The notes: a model not told the origin generated them from the letters alone. 64,000 nucleotides of DNA from Vreelandella sulfidaeris (GCA_007182875.1 AP019514.1:1922001-1986000); one strand, 5' to 3'; numbered from the stretch's first letter, positions 7,844 to 15,476 are shown. A program made the numbers and translations.

Positions 7844-8206
7844 TTAGCGACCACTAACGTCGCCTGATACGGTTGAAACTGAGCCGCCTATCGCGTTGCA
7901 ATCGACATCACCGCTGACTGTCTTCACATTGCCTAGCACGTTCTCAGACACCTCGACATCACCGCTGACCGTCGTCACTTGACCTACATTGCCAGTCACC
8001 TCGACATCGCCGCTGGCAGTATCGAGACGTTCAACGTCACCATTGACCGTGATTTGTATGTCACCAATCAAAGTGTCTGACTGCGATACGCCATCGACGA
8101 CGACCTTGCCCCGCGCATCAATGCTGACACTGCTACCAACAAAGTCACGGCCATCGATGATGATGCGGCTTTTGCCCTTGCCACTGTGCATTTGGAAGAT
8201 TTTCAT
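7844..8206 (-). CDS. Small beta-repeat (solenoid) phage protein
   Basis: 120 residues. After an N-terminal DGRDFVGSSVSI segment, the C-terminal 70 residues consist of short repeats built on T-x-SGDVEV and GNV, about 16-19 residues apart, at least four copies. This pattern predicts a parallel beta-helix, as in bactofilin-like or DUF4097-type repeats. Function in the phage is unknown. Its start lies 9 bases after the stop of the P-loop kinase gene, so they share a transcript. Confidence 0.65.
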   Translation of the reverse strand: MKIFQMHSGKGKSRIIIDGRDFVGSSVSIDARGKVVVDGVSQSDTLIGDIQITVNGDVERLDTASGDVEVTGNVGQVTTVSGDVEVSENVLGNVKTVSGDVDCNAIGGSVSTVSGDVSGR

Positions 8207-8215
8207 GATGGGCGC

Positions 8216-8828
8216 TCAGTGAAGGGTGGATTCGAGGCACTTCTGACGCTGCGCTTCACCAATGATCAGTTCGATCTTGTCGATGCGTTGCGCCAAGGTG
8301 CTATGCGTGTCGGGCATGAAATTAACCGGGCACTTCATACCGGAACTCAGAACCAGTCCGCGAATGAGGGTTTGCAGTTGGAAATTCCACGACCACGAAA
8401 AGCCCCTTTGCCTGGATTATCAGGGTCGGCAGAGGTCTCGAAACTGTTGCCTACGATGATCGTCTTGTCGAAGAAGGCTGCCTGGGCGCGATAGCACTGA
8501 TCCACGATAGTTTTTACCGTTTCGCTCTCGATGTTAGATACCACATGGGGCATGTAGGAGAGGGTATAGGCGGCCACGTCGAGGAAGGTGCGGTCAGCGA
8601 TGAAGTTATCCTCATGCTCGCTAAACAGGTTGATGCAGTGAGACACCATGTTCTGTTGCACTTCTAAACGGCGAGCAAAGGGAATGATCTCATTGGGGAG
8701 ACGCCGAAAGCCCGATTAACATCAGAGAGCTTGACGTCGATATAGGTCATGTTCCACTTCGTCGCAACGGCTTTGGCCAGGGTGGTTTTGCCGGACTTGT
8801 GGGCACCAGAAATGCCGAAGCGATTCAT
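8216..8828 (-). CDS. P-loop ATPase/kinase (AAA_28 or NadR-like), frame broken
   Basis: The true start is an ATG at 8,828 with GAGGAAAC upstream, giving MNRFGISGAHKSGKTTLAKA: a Walker A motif at residues 8-16. The frame changes near 8,690 and again near 8,395, after which a good coding tail runs to the stop at 8,216 (total about 203 residues). A small kinase-like ATPase of this type next to dihydrofolate reductase suggests a nucleotide or cofactor kinase, but the substrate cannot be told. Its ribosome-binding site overlaps the dihydrofolate reductase stop region. Confidence 0.7.
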
Positions 8829-8837
8829 ATAGTTTCC

Positions 8838-9331
8838 TCAGAGAAGGTCGGTGCGAATGAAGGTGCGAATGTCGGCCATGTGATTCAGCGGTTTGCAGTC
8901 GACATTGACGTAATTGGACTGGCTGTCCATGTTGGGAAGAACGTGTCGGCATCGGCCGCCGTGTCGTGGATATAGGTCAGGATGATTTCGTGGCACAGAG
9001 CGCTTTCGATCACCTGCTTATAGACCTGAGCGCCGCCAATCACGAAAAGATGATCAACCATCGAACGCTCAGCGTTCTCCAACGCCACCTCGATGCTGCC
9101 GACACGGTTCCACTCAGTTGTGAAGATCGATCCGCCGCTAGCTAAGATGTAGTTGCGACGGTTTGGTAACGGTTTGCCGATTGACTCGTAGGTCTTGCGG
9201 CCCATCAAAACAGCGTGGTGCTCAGTGGTTTGCTTGAAGTGACGCATGTCCTCCGGCATTTTCCAGATCAGGTCGTTGTTACGACCCAGTTCCCAGTTAC
9301 GACCTACAGCGGCAATAGCGGTGATTTTCAT
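8838..9331 (-). CDS. folA: Dihydrofolate reductase
   Basis: Reduces dihydrofolate to tetrahydrofolate, needed after thymidylate synthesis by the phage ThyA at 15.6-16.6 kb. The first 149 codons are open: the substrate-site residues in WELGRNNDLIWKMPEDM (Asn/Asp/Trp), the NADPH-site GRKTYESIG and the FVIGGAQVY glycine pair are all present. A one-base slip near 8,930 (CCC) moves to a frame ending at 8,838, giving about 164 residues, the normal length. An operator lies 12 bases before the ATG. Confidence 0.93.
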
Positions 9332-9342
9332 ATTGTTACCTA

Positions 9343-9356
9343 AGTAATCGGTGACT
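9343..9356. promoter_or_regulatory. Phage operator copy 4
   Basis: AGTAATCGGTGACT (one mismatch), 12 bases before the dihydrofolate reductase ATG and right after a hairpin. On the minus strand the operator is followed by TTAGGTA-N5-ATG, the same arrangement as at 26,228 before gp47. Confidence 0.65.
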
Positions 9357-9362
9357 TACTAA

Positions 9363-9382
9363 GCGGGGCGTAATAGCCCCGC
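9363..9382 (-). terminator. Hairpin ending the 9400-10125 transcript
   Basis: GCGGGGC (9363-9369) pairs with GCCCCGC (9376-9382). On the minus strand only TTAG follows, so it is T-poor, but it sits exactly between the stop of 9400-10125 and the operator of the next gene. Confidence 0.5.
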
Positions 9383-9399
9383 GCATTAAAAGCTGCGGT

Positions 9400-10125
9400 C
9401 TAGTTCAGCAATCCACGATCCGCTAAGCGCTGGTCCAGGGCGCGTTCGCGAGCAACAACCGCATCCCGTGCCACCATGCCACTTGCGGCCGAAAGTTTAT
9501 GCAGATGCTTCCGAGCAAGGATAGACAGCTTAATTTCATTTTCAGAGGCTTCCATTGCCTCCCCTATTTTCACGAGCGATGGCGGATATTTTGCCGCGCC
9601 AATTGGCATAAAGTCGCTGGTGTATAGGGCTTGCCTAATGTGCGAATATCCATCAGGCGTGCCCCAAAATTTCAGCCATCGCTTTAGCGATCGACTCACG
9701 GTCGACCACAACAATGTGGTTGCTGAGGTCTTCAACCAGGCTCTTAACGGCCTCTGCCATCCCCGGCTCGATGGGCATGTAGGGAACGCCGCCTTTGCTA
9801 CCTTCGCTCCACTTCTCGATGTGGCCGTTGAGTTTGTTTAGCAGCATGAATGCGGCGCCTAGTTGCGGAGCAATTTTCTCAGCTAGCACCTTCTCCATAC
9901 CTTCCAAGCGCTCAACCTTGCTGGCCAGCTCAGCTTTCTCATTGGTGAGCTGACGCTGCACACCGGCTTCATCAATGAAGGACTGAACCAGCTCGTCATG
10001 ACACTTGGCCAGCTCGTTGAATTCCGCATTCTTTTGGCCAGCTCGTTGTTGGCTTTGAGTAACTGGAGGCGTAAGCGGCTCTCTTGAAGACCGCAGGCGC
10101 GATGGGAGATGATCATTGTGGTCAT
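9400..10125 (-). CDS. Coiled-coil phage protein of unknown function, frame broken
   Basis: Three frames join: MTTMIISHRACGLQESR from the ATG at 10,125 (GAGGAA upstream), a middle frame with a Glu/Lys heptad region, and a C-terminal frame ending at 9,400. Slips are near 10,035 and 9,660. About 240 residues in all. The middle part is a probable coiled coil; the rest has no recognised domain. The mRNA leader contains the ACACTGAAA element shared with genes at 17.6 and 31.3 kb. Confidence 0.5.
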
Positions 10126-10183
10126 GTTGTGTTTCCTCGTTTCAGTGTGTTTGCTCATTATTGAGCATTAAAATATGGCAGTC

Positions 10184-10197
10184 AGTAAGTTGTTACT
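10184..10197. promoter_or_regulatory. Phage operator copy 5
   Basis: AGTAAGTTGTTACT, perfect arms, followed by TACTG. It lies 59 bases upstream of the 9400-10125 ATG and 17 bases after the stop of the next upstream gene. Confidence 0.65.
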
Positions 10198-10213
10198 TAC
10201 TGTATTAGACCAA

Positions 10214-10501
10214 CTAAAAGCCGCGATCAATGCCTAGCTGGCGTAAGGCTTCGCGTTCATTACTCAACGCCCGGTCCAACTCCAACCGAAGGCGAGAGAG
10301 TTCGCATTGACAGTGGTGCTTGAGGTAGGTGACAAACTCTTCAGCCGCCTCCGAAGCATTGCCCTCAAAACACAACTGCCCATTCTGCTCAAAAAACCTT
10401 CCGTGCGAACCAATGTGCATCGAAAAGCCGGGTATTGATAAGTGAACCATCGGGGAAGGGTGCCCAAATTTCTGAATATCCCGAGTTAATACGCTATTCA
10501 T
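10214..10501 (-). CDS. Hypothetical phage protein
   Basis: The ATG at 10,501 (MNSVLTRDIQKF) overlaps the stop of the upstream gene by eight bases, so I prefer it to the longer frame from 10,537. About 95 residues: a beta-rich N-terminal half and a helical, Arg/Glu-rich C-terminus. Not recognised. Confidence 0.5.
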   Translation of the reverse strand: MNSVLTRDIQKFGHPSPMVHLSIPGFSMHIGSHGRFFEQNGQLCFEGNASEAAEEFVTYLKHHCQCELSRLRLELDRALSNEREALRQLGIDRGF

Positions 10502-10829
10502 GTCGGTCATCACGGATGATGTCTCCAAGGCTTTCAACCTGCTTTTCTAAACTGGCAATGGTTTGTTCCATGCTCTTAATTTGACGGATAAATATGTCTG
10601 AAGGTTTACCCTCTTCGGTGCGCGCCTCTTCTGGGTCAATGTCCAGCGCGTCGCTCACTTTAATCAAGGTCTCCCAAAGCGCGTCGACTTCATCGGTGCG
10701 ATCGGTAGCGGCTATCAAAGCGCGTGCGAAGTCGAATACATAGGGGTTGAGGTCTTCGCTGCCGTCCGGCTGTGCCTTGAGCTTAAATCCGTTGGCCAGG
10801 GCCAGATCGCGAATCTGTTCGTTAGTCAT
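10494..10829 (-). CDS. Conserved-looking phage hypothetical protein
   Basis: From the ATG at 10,829 it reads MTNEQIRDLALANGFKLK, a sequence type I associate with a widespread small phage protein of unknown function; the PDGSEDLNPYVFDFARAL block follows. About 111 residues, with a C-terminal coiled coil near residues 80-105. The open frame continues upstream to 10,982, but that part looks like a separate gene. Confidence 0.6.
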   Translation of the reverse strand: MTNEQIRDLALANGFKLKAQPDGSEDLNPYVFDFARALIAATDRTDEVDALWETLIKVSDALDIDPEEARTEEGKPSDIFIRQIKSMEQTIASLEKQVESLGDIIRDDRHE

Positions 10830-10982
10830 CTTTGCCACGTTCCTTCTGATAGTTAGCTTGGGATCGCGACGGCCATGAAGCTCGCAGTAAGCCTTAACGT
10901 AGCCAGCCATTTCGAACCCATGACGGACGGAGGGTGTGTTCTTGGACGTTGCTATAACGCAGCCACACTTTCGTCTACTCAT
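10826..10982 (-). CDS. Small Cys/Arg-rich hypothetical protein, probable separate gene
   Basis: Starts MSRRKCGCVIATSK. A one-base slip near 10,850 would end it with a TGA overlapping the next ATG (ATGA), the arrangement seen between many genes here. About 51 residues, basic, with a Cys-x-Cys pair. Function unknown. Confidence 0.4.
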
Positions 10983-11032
10983 CCCCGATTATCCTGCGCT
11001 GCTTTGTGTTCAAGCATTATTGCGGATACTCA

Positions 11033-11052
11033 AAGGGGCACGATAGCCCCTT
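11033..11052. other. AAGGGGC hairpin in the leader after operator 6
   Basis: AAGGGGC (11033-11039) pairs with GCCCCTT (11046-11052). On the minus strand it follows operator 6 and precedes the 10,982 start, like the hairpins at 12,665 and 17,706. Confidence 0.45.
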
Positions 11053-11067
11053 CTTGAATCAAGTATA

Positions 11068-11081
11068 AGTAATTGGTTACT
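11068..11081. promoter_or_regulatory. Phage operator copy 6
   Basis: AGTAATTGGTTACT, perfect arms; on the minus strand TATACTT follows as a -10-like element. The 14 bases and the flanking TATA are identical to copy 7 at 12,701. Confidence 0.7.
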
Positions 11082-11119
11082 GCCATAGCAAGACGCACGA
11101 AGGTAAATAATCGCGCCTT

Positions 11120-11271
11120 TCAGTAGGGAATGAAATCGCGAAGTATCTCATCATCGGCATTTCGAACCTCGTAACAGACACCCATTGGCTGTTTGCCGAT
11201 AAAGTCCCACGCTTCTTTGCTGAATATACCGTTACCTTCCGCCGACCGTTAATGTAAACCCGGTGAGTCAT
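11120..11271 (-). CDS. Small hypothetical protein, frame broken
   Basis: The ATG at 11,271 begins MTHRVYINGRR and overlaps the reconstructed stop of the HD-hydrolase gene. After a one-base slip near 11,235 the frame reads SKEAWDFIGKQPMGV and ends at 11,120, about 50 residues. The run-on frame in the original reading continues to 11,077 but looks non-coding. Function unknown. Confidence 0.45.
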
Positions 11272-11814
11272 GGGGCGACGGCGCTCTTTTTCCTCTTTGA
11301 CCTTGTCGATGCTGTCCATGCAAATCTGCATGGCTTCGGCATAAAGAACCGCGTCACCTTTATCCATCACCCGAAGCAACTGCTGTTTCTCTTGGAGGTA
11401 GATCGTGGCGAAGTCCAGGTCGTGTTCGACGATAGACTTGGTGTTGTCGATCAGGTCAGCCAGCTTGATCGTTTGAGCAGAAGGGGAGGCGCTGGCCAGC
11501 TTCTCACGCTCCACGCTCTTGCGAGCTGCCCGGTTGCCATCGGCTGAGGTTTGAAAATCCGACACCCATTCGACCAGCGCTGCAACTTCAAAGCCGAACT
11601 CTTCACTAATCGCCTCGATAGTAACGTGCGTGTCTTCCACGACGTCATGCAGATAGGCGGCGGCTATCATTTCCGGCGTGCCACCTGCCTCTTGGACAAT
11701 CTCGGCTACACGGAAAGGGTGGGTGTGATAGGGCTCGTCGGTATATTTCCGACGCTGGTTGATAGCCAGGTGAGCCGCCTTAGCAAATATCGCTGCGCGG
11801 GAGACGATGTTCAT
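11269..11814 (-). CDS. SpoT-like HD hydrolase, probable (p)ppGpp pyrophosphohydrolase
   Basis: From the ATG at 11,814 (AGAGGAAG upstream) it reads MNIVSRAAIFAKAAHLAINQ, then YHTHPFRVAEIV and AYLHDVVEDTH, the metal-binding His and His-Asp residues of the RelA/SpoT hydrolase domain, and later TIKLADLIDNT. About 180 residues: a stand-alone hydrolase like MESH1 or small alarmone hydrolases, with no synthetase domain. It would remove the alarmone (p)ppGpp and so counter the stringent response during phage growth. A slip in the AAAAA run near 11,288 would give a TGA overlapping the next ATG. Confidence 0.8.
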
Positions 11815-11955
11815 GCCACTTCCTCTGCGGTTTCCAGTTGAATAATACCAGGCGCCACGCCCTCGATTGCGTTCAGGTGCCGAATACGAATGCCTTTTGT
11901 CTTGCTGCTGCGAAGATGGCCATCGTAGGCAGCCAGCAGTGTGGCTTCCTATCAT
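11811..11955 (-). CDS. Small hypothetical protein, frame broken
   Basis: The upper part of the long frame reaching 11,955 changes frame; the coding-looking reading is AYDGHLRSSKTKGIRIR to ETAEEVA, ending in a TGA that overlaps the ATG of the hydrolase gene. The start is uncertain (ATG at 11,955 needs a one-base correction). About 47 residues, unknown function. Confidence 0.35.
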
Positions 11956-12323
11956 CTACCGCTGCAAAATGAGCAATCCTACGTGAAGAATTACGCACCT
12001 CGAAAGCTGTAGTCGTTTGTCAGCCCGATTGGTTCGCTCAAGGGCGTAACCCAGGCCATCGAGTTGAACGTAGTTACGCCACAACATCGGCCATTGACGC
12101 TCGGCCATATCACGCGGACTGCGATAAATGCTGGTTGACGCCCACCAGCCGCCACTTGCGAAGCCTCGACTCCAACAGGGTGGGCACTTTGCTCGCTGCT
12201 TACCGCGACTTTGCTCGCAATTGAAAGTATCCACCAGCCAGTCACCGCCGCAGTGAGGGCAGCACTGCATGAAAGACTCCGGCATGTAGGAAAGAACCGC
12301 GCTTCTTCGATTAAGCTGCTCAT
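11956..12323 (-). CDS. Zinc-ribbon-like small protein, frame broken
   Basis: Begins MSSLIEEARFF at 12,323; after a slip near 12,290 the frame contains MQCCPHCGG and later CPPC, a C-x2-C ... C-x2-C arrangement expected to bind zinc, then a Trp/Tyr-rich C-terminus. About 115-120 residues. A second slip near 12,010 is possible because the other frame ends sensibly at 11,991. Function unknown; the zinc ribbon suggests nucleic-acid or protein contacts. Confidence 0.5.
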
Positions 12324-12361
12324 TTTAAATCCTCTTAGGGATATATTGGTTCATGACAGCA

Positions 12362-12619
12362 CTACAAAAGATGCCAGACAAAGCCAGCGGGCGTCTGCAC
12401 GCTGCCCAAGTAGGTCAATTTATCGTTCGGCTCTGTGATGAGTTGCCCAGTGGCATAGATACGAAACCGACGAGTCACAGCCGGAGCTTCCAGGTCGAGC
12501 TGAATCCAGAGACAGGTGACGCCATGTTGATGGCCCACATGCAGCACAGTGGCGTCTGCTGGTATTTGGAACTCCGACTGTTCAGCAGTCATTGAGAACT
12601 TATGAATGGTAGATGGCAT
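12362..12619 (-). CDS. DUF7352-like phage protein
   Basis: 85 residues, unbroken. The layout (IHKF near the start, then ADATVLHVGHQHG, CLWIQLDLEAP, IYATGQ and a final GFVWHLL) matches a small beta-strand protein common in tailed phages and annotated as DUF7352. The function is unknown. The gene has its own operator (12,701) and hairpin leader. Confidence 0.65.
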   Translation of the reverse strand: MPSTIHKFSMTAEQSEFQIPADATVLHVGHQHGVTCLWIQLDLEAPAVTRRFRIYATGQLITEPNDKLTYLGSVQTPAGFVWHLL

Positions 12620-12664
12620 GTTTGCTTCTTAGTGTGTGTGTTGAATTGTCATTATCAGCGCATG

Positions 12665-12685
12665 AAAAGGGGCTCAAAGCCCCTT
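12665..12685 (-). terminator. AAGGGGCT hairpin with T tail
   Basis: AAGGGGCT (12667-12674) pairs with AGCCCCTT (12678-12685) and on the minus strand TTTTC follows. It lies between operator 7 and the DUF7352-like gene, so it either ends the vapC transcript or caps the leader of the next one. Confidence 0.55.
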
Positions 12686-12700
12686 AACGTTACAAGTATA

Positions 12701-12714
12701 AGTAATTGGTTACT
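12701..12714. promoter_or_regulatory. Phage operator copy 7
   Basis: AGTAATTGGTTACT, identical to copy 6, again followed by TATACTT on the minus strand. It lies 5 bases beyond the vapC stop codon. Confidence 0.7.
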
Positions 12715-12718
12715 GCCT

Positions 12719-13114
12719 TCACAAGTCCGAAATAAGCCTCACGACCCGGCCAGTAGAGTCATACCGCTTGAGCGCTCTGTCGCCGGTCAGCAGCGTCATT
12801 CCCTCAACGGTCGCCTGCGCTATCAGCAAACGGTCGAAGGGGTCTGCATGATGCTTTGGCATGTTCTGAACAGGCAGCGTGTGCTGAGGCAGTATGGGCA
12901 TTGTTTTGATGAACGTGCCTTCCAGATTCTTCATCACGCCACTGGCATTAATTCTTAGCTTGCCGTTGCCAGATTTGATAGCGATTTCCCACAGCGAGAC
13001 TGCGCTATACCGAACCTCTTCGGCGTCATCGAGTGTCATGCTAACCTTGGAGTTAATACGTTCATCACCGGCCAATAGCCAAATGATAATGTTGGTGTCG
13101 AGCAGTAGTCTCAT
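12719..13114 (-). CDS. vapC: PIN-domain toxin (VapC family)
   Basis: 131 residues, the usual VapC length. The acidic residues of the PIN nuclease site are visible: LLLDTN (Asp), SLWEIAIK (Glu), HHADPFDRLL (Asp) and LLTGDRAL (Asp). VapC toxins cleave RNA, often initiator tRNA or rRNA. The ATG overlaps the reconstructed antitoxin stop (ATGA), the standard coupled antitoxin-toxin order. Within a phage early region it may act in prophage maintenance or exclusion of other phages, an inference. Confidence 0.9.
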   Translation of the reverse strand: MRLLLDTNIIIWLLAGDERINSKVSMTLDDAEEVRYSAVSLWEIAIKSGNGKLRINASGVMKNLEGTFIKTMPILPQHTLPVQNMPKHHADPFDRLLIAQATVEGMTLLTGDRALKRYDSTGRVVRLISDL

Positions 13115-13367
13115 CCCAGGTTATCCTCGTGAAAGCTGGCCAATTCGTCGCCTTCCAGGGAGCGTCCCAGCCTTCGGCGTATTCGATTTCATCTTTCATG
13201 CACCCCAGTAGCTTCAGAGCATTCGACTCCTGCTCGATAGGCACCAGACGCACCATTGGCTTGCCGCGTTTCGCAATTATCACTTCATCACCTGCCATTG
13301 CCTTCTCGATCAGCTTTGAGAGTTGTGACTTGGCGTCGTGAATGTTGACGTCCACCATAACCTCCAA
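13112..13367 (-). CDS. Phd/YefM-family antitoxin
   Basis: N-terminal VNIHDAKSQLSKLIEKA and the EVIIAKRGKPMVRL block are hallmarks of the Phd/YefM DNA-binding fold. A one-base slip near 13,160 moves to a frame ending at 13,112 with a TGA that overlaps the vapC ATG; the predicted length is then about 85 residues, normal for the family. The C-terminal part would neutralise the toxin. The inverted repeat at 13370-13388 just upstream is the expected autoregulatory operator. Confidence 0.85.
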
Positions 13368-13369
13368 AC

Positions 13370-13388
13370 TAGCTAAGTAACTTAGCTA
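13370..13388. promoter_or_regulatory. Toxin-antitoxin operator
   Basis: TAGCTAAG-TAA-CTTAGCTA, a perfect 8-base inverted repeat three bases before the antitoxin start. Its arms differ from the phage AGTAA-N4-TTACT family, so it is probably bound by the antitoxin itself. Confidence 0.7.
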
Positions 13389-13649
13389 AGTGTAATCGAC
13401 TCTTCCTGGCTACGCGAATCCTCTTCCGCCGGAGTGACGTGGTTGATCCAAGCACCTATGCCGTTTTTAGTGTAGGCAAATAGCTCGTCCCAGTAATTAT
13501 GGTAACGAGGTGAAGTTTATTTCTAGTTAATACGGTTAGAAATCATTAGTTTTATTAATATTTAATTTATATGTTGAAATAATACATTTCGTATTAAAAG
13601 TATAGTAAATAGGGATAATTTACCTTTAAGTGAAGGTGTTGTTGCTATA
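13389..13649. other. AT-rich non-coding stretch
   Basis: No gene is supported here. From about 13,510 the DNA is markedly AT-rich (runs such as TTTATTAATATTTAATTTAT), unlike the surrounding early region, and leads into the plus-strand moron-like genes. A promoter is likely within it, but I cannot choose one. Confidence 0.5.
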
Positions 13650-13946
13650 ATGAATGATGTTTGTCATTTAAGCGGGGGTTATGAATACTTGTTTTATGGT
13701 GACAACCGTTACTCCGAAGGGACAGAAATTTGCCAGCAAGGTCGTGTTATGAGGTGCATAGGGGCGTGGTCAGACACAGGAAGAGATTGTCCTGAAGGCT
13801 TTATCGAGGAAGAAGAGCGAATTCAAGAAATATTGAAAGATATACCAACTTCTTTAGAAGAGCGAATTAAAGAATTATTGAAAGATATACCAACTTCTTC
13901 AGAAGAGGGAGAAAGAAAAGAAATATTCTTTAGATACTTCTCATGA
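13650..13946 (+). CDS. Hypothetical moron-like protein with internal repeat
   Basis: 98 residues on the plus strand, against the early operons and in AT-rich DNA. The C-terminal half contains two copies of a 15-residue repeat (ERIQEILKDIPTS and ERIKELLKDIPTS with EE linkers) encoded by a 45-base tandem duplication. The N-terminal half has four Cys. No family recognised. Composition and orientation suggest recent acquisition and possible expression from the prophage. Confidence 0.5.
   Translation: MNDVCHLSGGYEYLFYGDNRYSEGTEICQQGRVMRCIGAWSDTGRDCPEGFIEEEERIQEILKDIPTSLEERIKELLKDIPTSSEEGERKEIFFRYFS
13812..13907 (+). repeat. 45-base tandem repeat
   Basis: Two nearly identical 45-base units (13812-13856 and 13857-13901) plus the first six bases of a third. 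They keep the reading frame and encode the 15-residue repeat in the 13650-13946 protein. Confidence 0.85.
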
Positions 13947-13990
13947 GAGCATTAGTCAAGCTGGTCGAAATTACGTCCTTTTGCTGAGAA

Positions 13991-14173
13991 ATGGAGCCTG
14001 ACAAATTATGGGGTTGGGTAACTGGCGTAGGGGCTGAAACAATGGGAGAAGTTTGCGGAGGTTCTTTCGCTCCATTTAAAATACCTTCAGGGAATATTTA
14101 CTACATAGACGATGAATTTCAGCGATGCCCAGATAGGTTACTTTCTTACAAAGAAATTAGATACCGCGGGTAG
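13991..14173 (+). CDS. Small hypothetical moron-like protein
   Basis: 60 residues, MEPDKLWGWVTGVGAETMG at the start, with two Cys and an aromatic-rich middle (NIYYIDDEF). It follows the repeat protein on the same strand after 44 bases and shares its AT-rich composition. It could be the 3' part of one larger frame-broken gene. Unknown function. Confidence 0.4.
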   Translation: MEPDKLWGWVTGVGAETMGEVCGGSFAPFKIPSGNIYYIDDEFQRCPDRLLSYKEIRYRG

Positions 14174-14206
14174 TGGAAACACTTTAATGCAGGCGGAAAT
14201 AAACCA

Positions 14207-14353
14207 ATGAACCAGCTACAGCTTGCTCATAAAGGCGGTATTTACGTCTTTTCGCTTGCTGTAGCTTTGTTTCATTTTGCACTCGGTATATGGCTTTGGC
14301 TGTTATACGAGTGCTTGTTACCCACGCTCACTCCACGAGTGGCCGCTTATTGA
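14207..14353 (+). CDS. 48-residue membrane peptide
   Basis: A short frame, MNQLQLAHKGGIYVFSLAVA onward, with a hydrophobic segment of about 25 residues (12-36) rich in Phe, Leu and Trp, then a short polar tail. A GGCGGAA lies upstream of the ATG. It completes the plus-strand block 13650-14353. It may be a single-pass inner-membrane peptide such as a lysogenic conversion or exclusion factor; function is not known. Confidence 0.4.
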   Translation: MNQLQLAHKGGIYVFSLAVALFHFALGIWLWLLYECLLPTLTPRVAAY

Positions 14354-14380
14354 GTTGAAGCGAGTGACGGTGGGAATCGC

Positions 14381-14899
14381 TCACGGATAACAACGGTGGT
14401 CATCACGCAGTTTCCTTGGGTGCGTATTCCGATTGGCATTCCCCGAACGCTTAATGATGGCGTCGCGAAGCGCTCGCATATTTCGCTTAGCCTCAGAGTC
14501 ACACCAGGTATTCACAGCAGATCGGGCACACTTCACGCCCTGATGACCCTTGACCCACTTCAGCTTCACATACTTGGCACCCAGGGCAGTCAGTCGCAAT
14601 GCGCGGTCGCGGATAGCGTCAATTGCCCCAAGACAGTCCGACTCGATCACCACGATTTGATCTTTGAGGTCTAAACGAGTCTCTAAGTGAGCCAGCGCTT
14701 CCTCCAATGCGATGATCTCGGCGTTTTGCGAATCCTTGACCCCAGGGAGCGCTCCAGAGAGGCGTTTGGTTTCAGGTGGACTTCCAAGTTTCATCCAAAC
14801 TGCCCAGCCTGTAGCGAGCGTATTGGGGCAATGAGAGGCATCGCAGAACACTGTCACGAACTTGGCCCGGCGCTCAGCAAGATTCTGATACATGGTCAT
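14381..14899 (-). CDS. Ribonuclease H-like protein
   Basis: 172 residues. The RNase HI acidic residues appear in order: FCDASHCPNT (Asp), QNAEIIALEEAL (Glu), VIESDCLGAI (Asp) and, after KWVKGHQG, the final Asp in WCDSEA. Such enzymes degrade the RNA strand of RNA-DNA hybrids, for phages mainly Okazaki primers, a job that fits the replication genes around it. The ATG overlaps the stop of the upstream small gene by four bases. Confidence 0.85.
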   Translation of the reverse strand: MTMYQNLAERRAKFVTVFCDASHCPNTLATGWAVWMKLGSPPETKRLSGALPGVKDSQNAEIIALEEALAHLETRLDLKDQIVVIESDCLGAIDAIRDRALRLTALGAKYVKLKWVKGHQGVKCARSAVNTWCDSEAKRNMRALRDAIIKRSGNANRNTHPRKLRDDHRCYP

Positions 14900-15096
14900 T
14901 TCATAAGCTCCACAGGATGGCTGGGCTCGTCTTCGCGGTCACGACCTTTGTAATACAGCTCAGCGTCACCTTTCAGAACGTCGTGGAACGTGATGCCCTC
15001 TTCAAGAACGCAGTAGTAGATGCCGGTCGTCTTATGCCGACACAGCGGCCTGCCGAACCAGTCAATACCGCAGGCTTCAAGTTCATTAATTGTCAT
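14896..15096 (-). CDS. Small hypothetical phage protein
   Basis: Within a longer open frame (to 15,351) I start it at ATG 15,096 (MTINELEACGIDWFG), preceded at some distance by AAGGAGG. 66 residues, including two Cys and a charged C-terminus; no family recognised. It overlaps both neighbours by a few bases and so belongs to the RNase H operon. Confidence 0.5.
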   Translation of the reverse strand: MTINELEACGIDWFGRPLCRHKTTGIYYCVLEEGITFHDVLKGDAELYYKGRDREDEPSHPVELMK

Positions 15097-15476
15097 TGTT
15101 GTTCTCAGCCTCCTTACGAATAGCAATCTCACTTGTAAAACGGATGCCCACATTACACCCAATTGGATATTGGGTTTAACGAAAGAATGGCGACCGTCGG
15201 CGATCATCTTCATCACGTTAAGGATGTATACGCTGTCCATTTCCTCGACCAGCATTGCACCGCCACTCTTCGACTTGGATAGCCAGCAGCGGAGTTCGAC
15301 GGCCTTGATGTAGCCAGCGCTGTCGTGCTTTAACTGCTTGGCAAGCTCCAAGCGGCGTTCCGCGTCGGAACTCCTGGCAGCCTTTTATCGATCGACGCGA
15401 AAGACGGTGCGGCAGTAGTGGGAATCACCGGTTGCTTAGTAAATCCGGCGAGCGCACCCCATGAAGGGTTATCCAT
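15086..15476 (-). CDS. Hypothetical phage protein, frame broken twice
   Basis: Starts at ATG 15,476 with AGGAG seven bases upstream (MDNPSWGALAGFTKQP), changes frame near 15,375 (AAAAGG) and near 15,165 (TTGGG), and ends at 15,086. The middle frame is ELAKQLKHDSAGYIKAVELR and continues for 60 codons. About 129 residues, unknown function. Confidence 0.5.

Noticed and set aside
13370-13388. Inverted repeat TAGCTAAG-TAA-CTTAGCTA as another phage operator
   Set aside because: It contains AGTAA but the arms and spacing differ and it lies at the antitoxin start, so it is better explained as the toxin-antitoxin operator.
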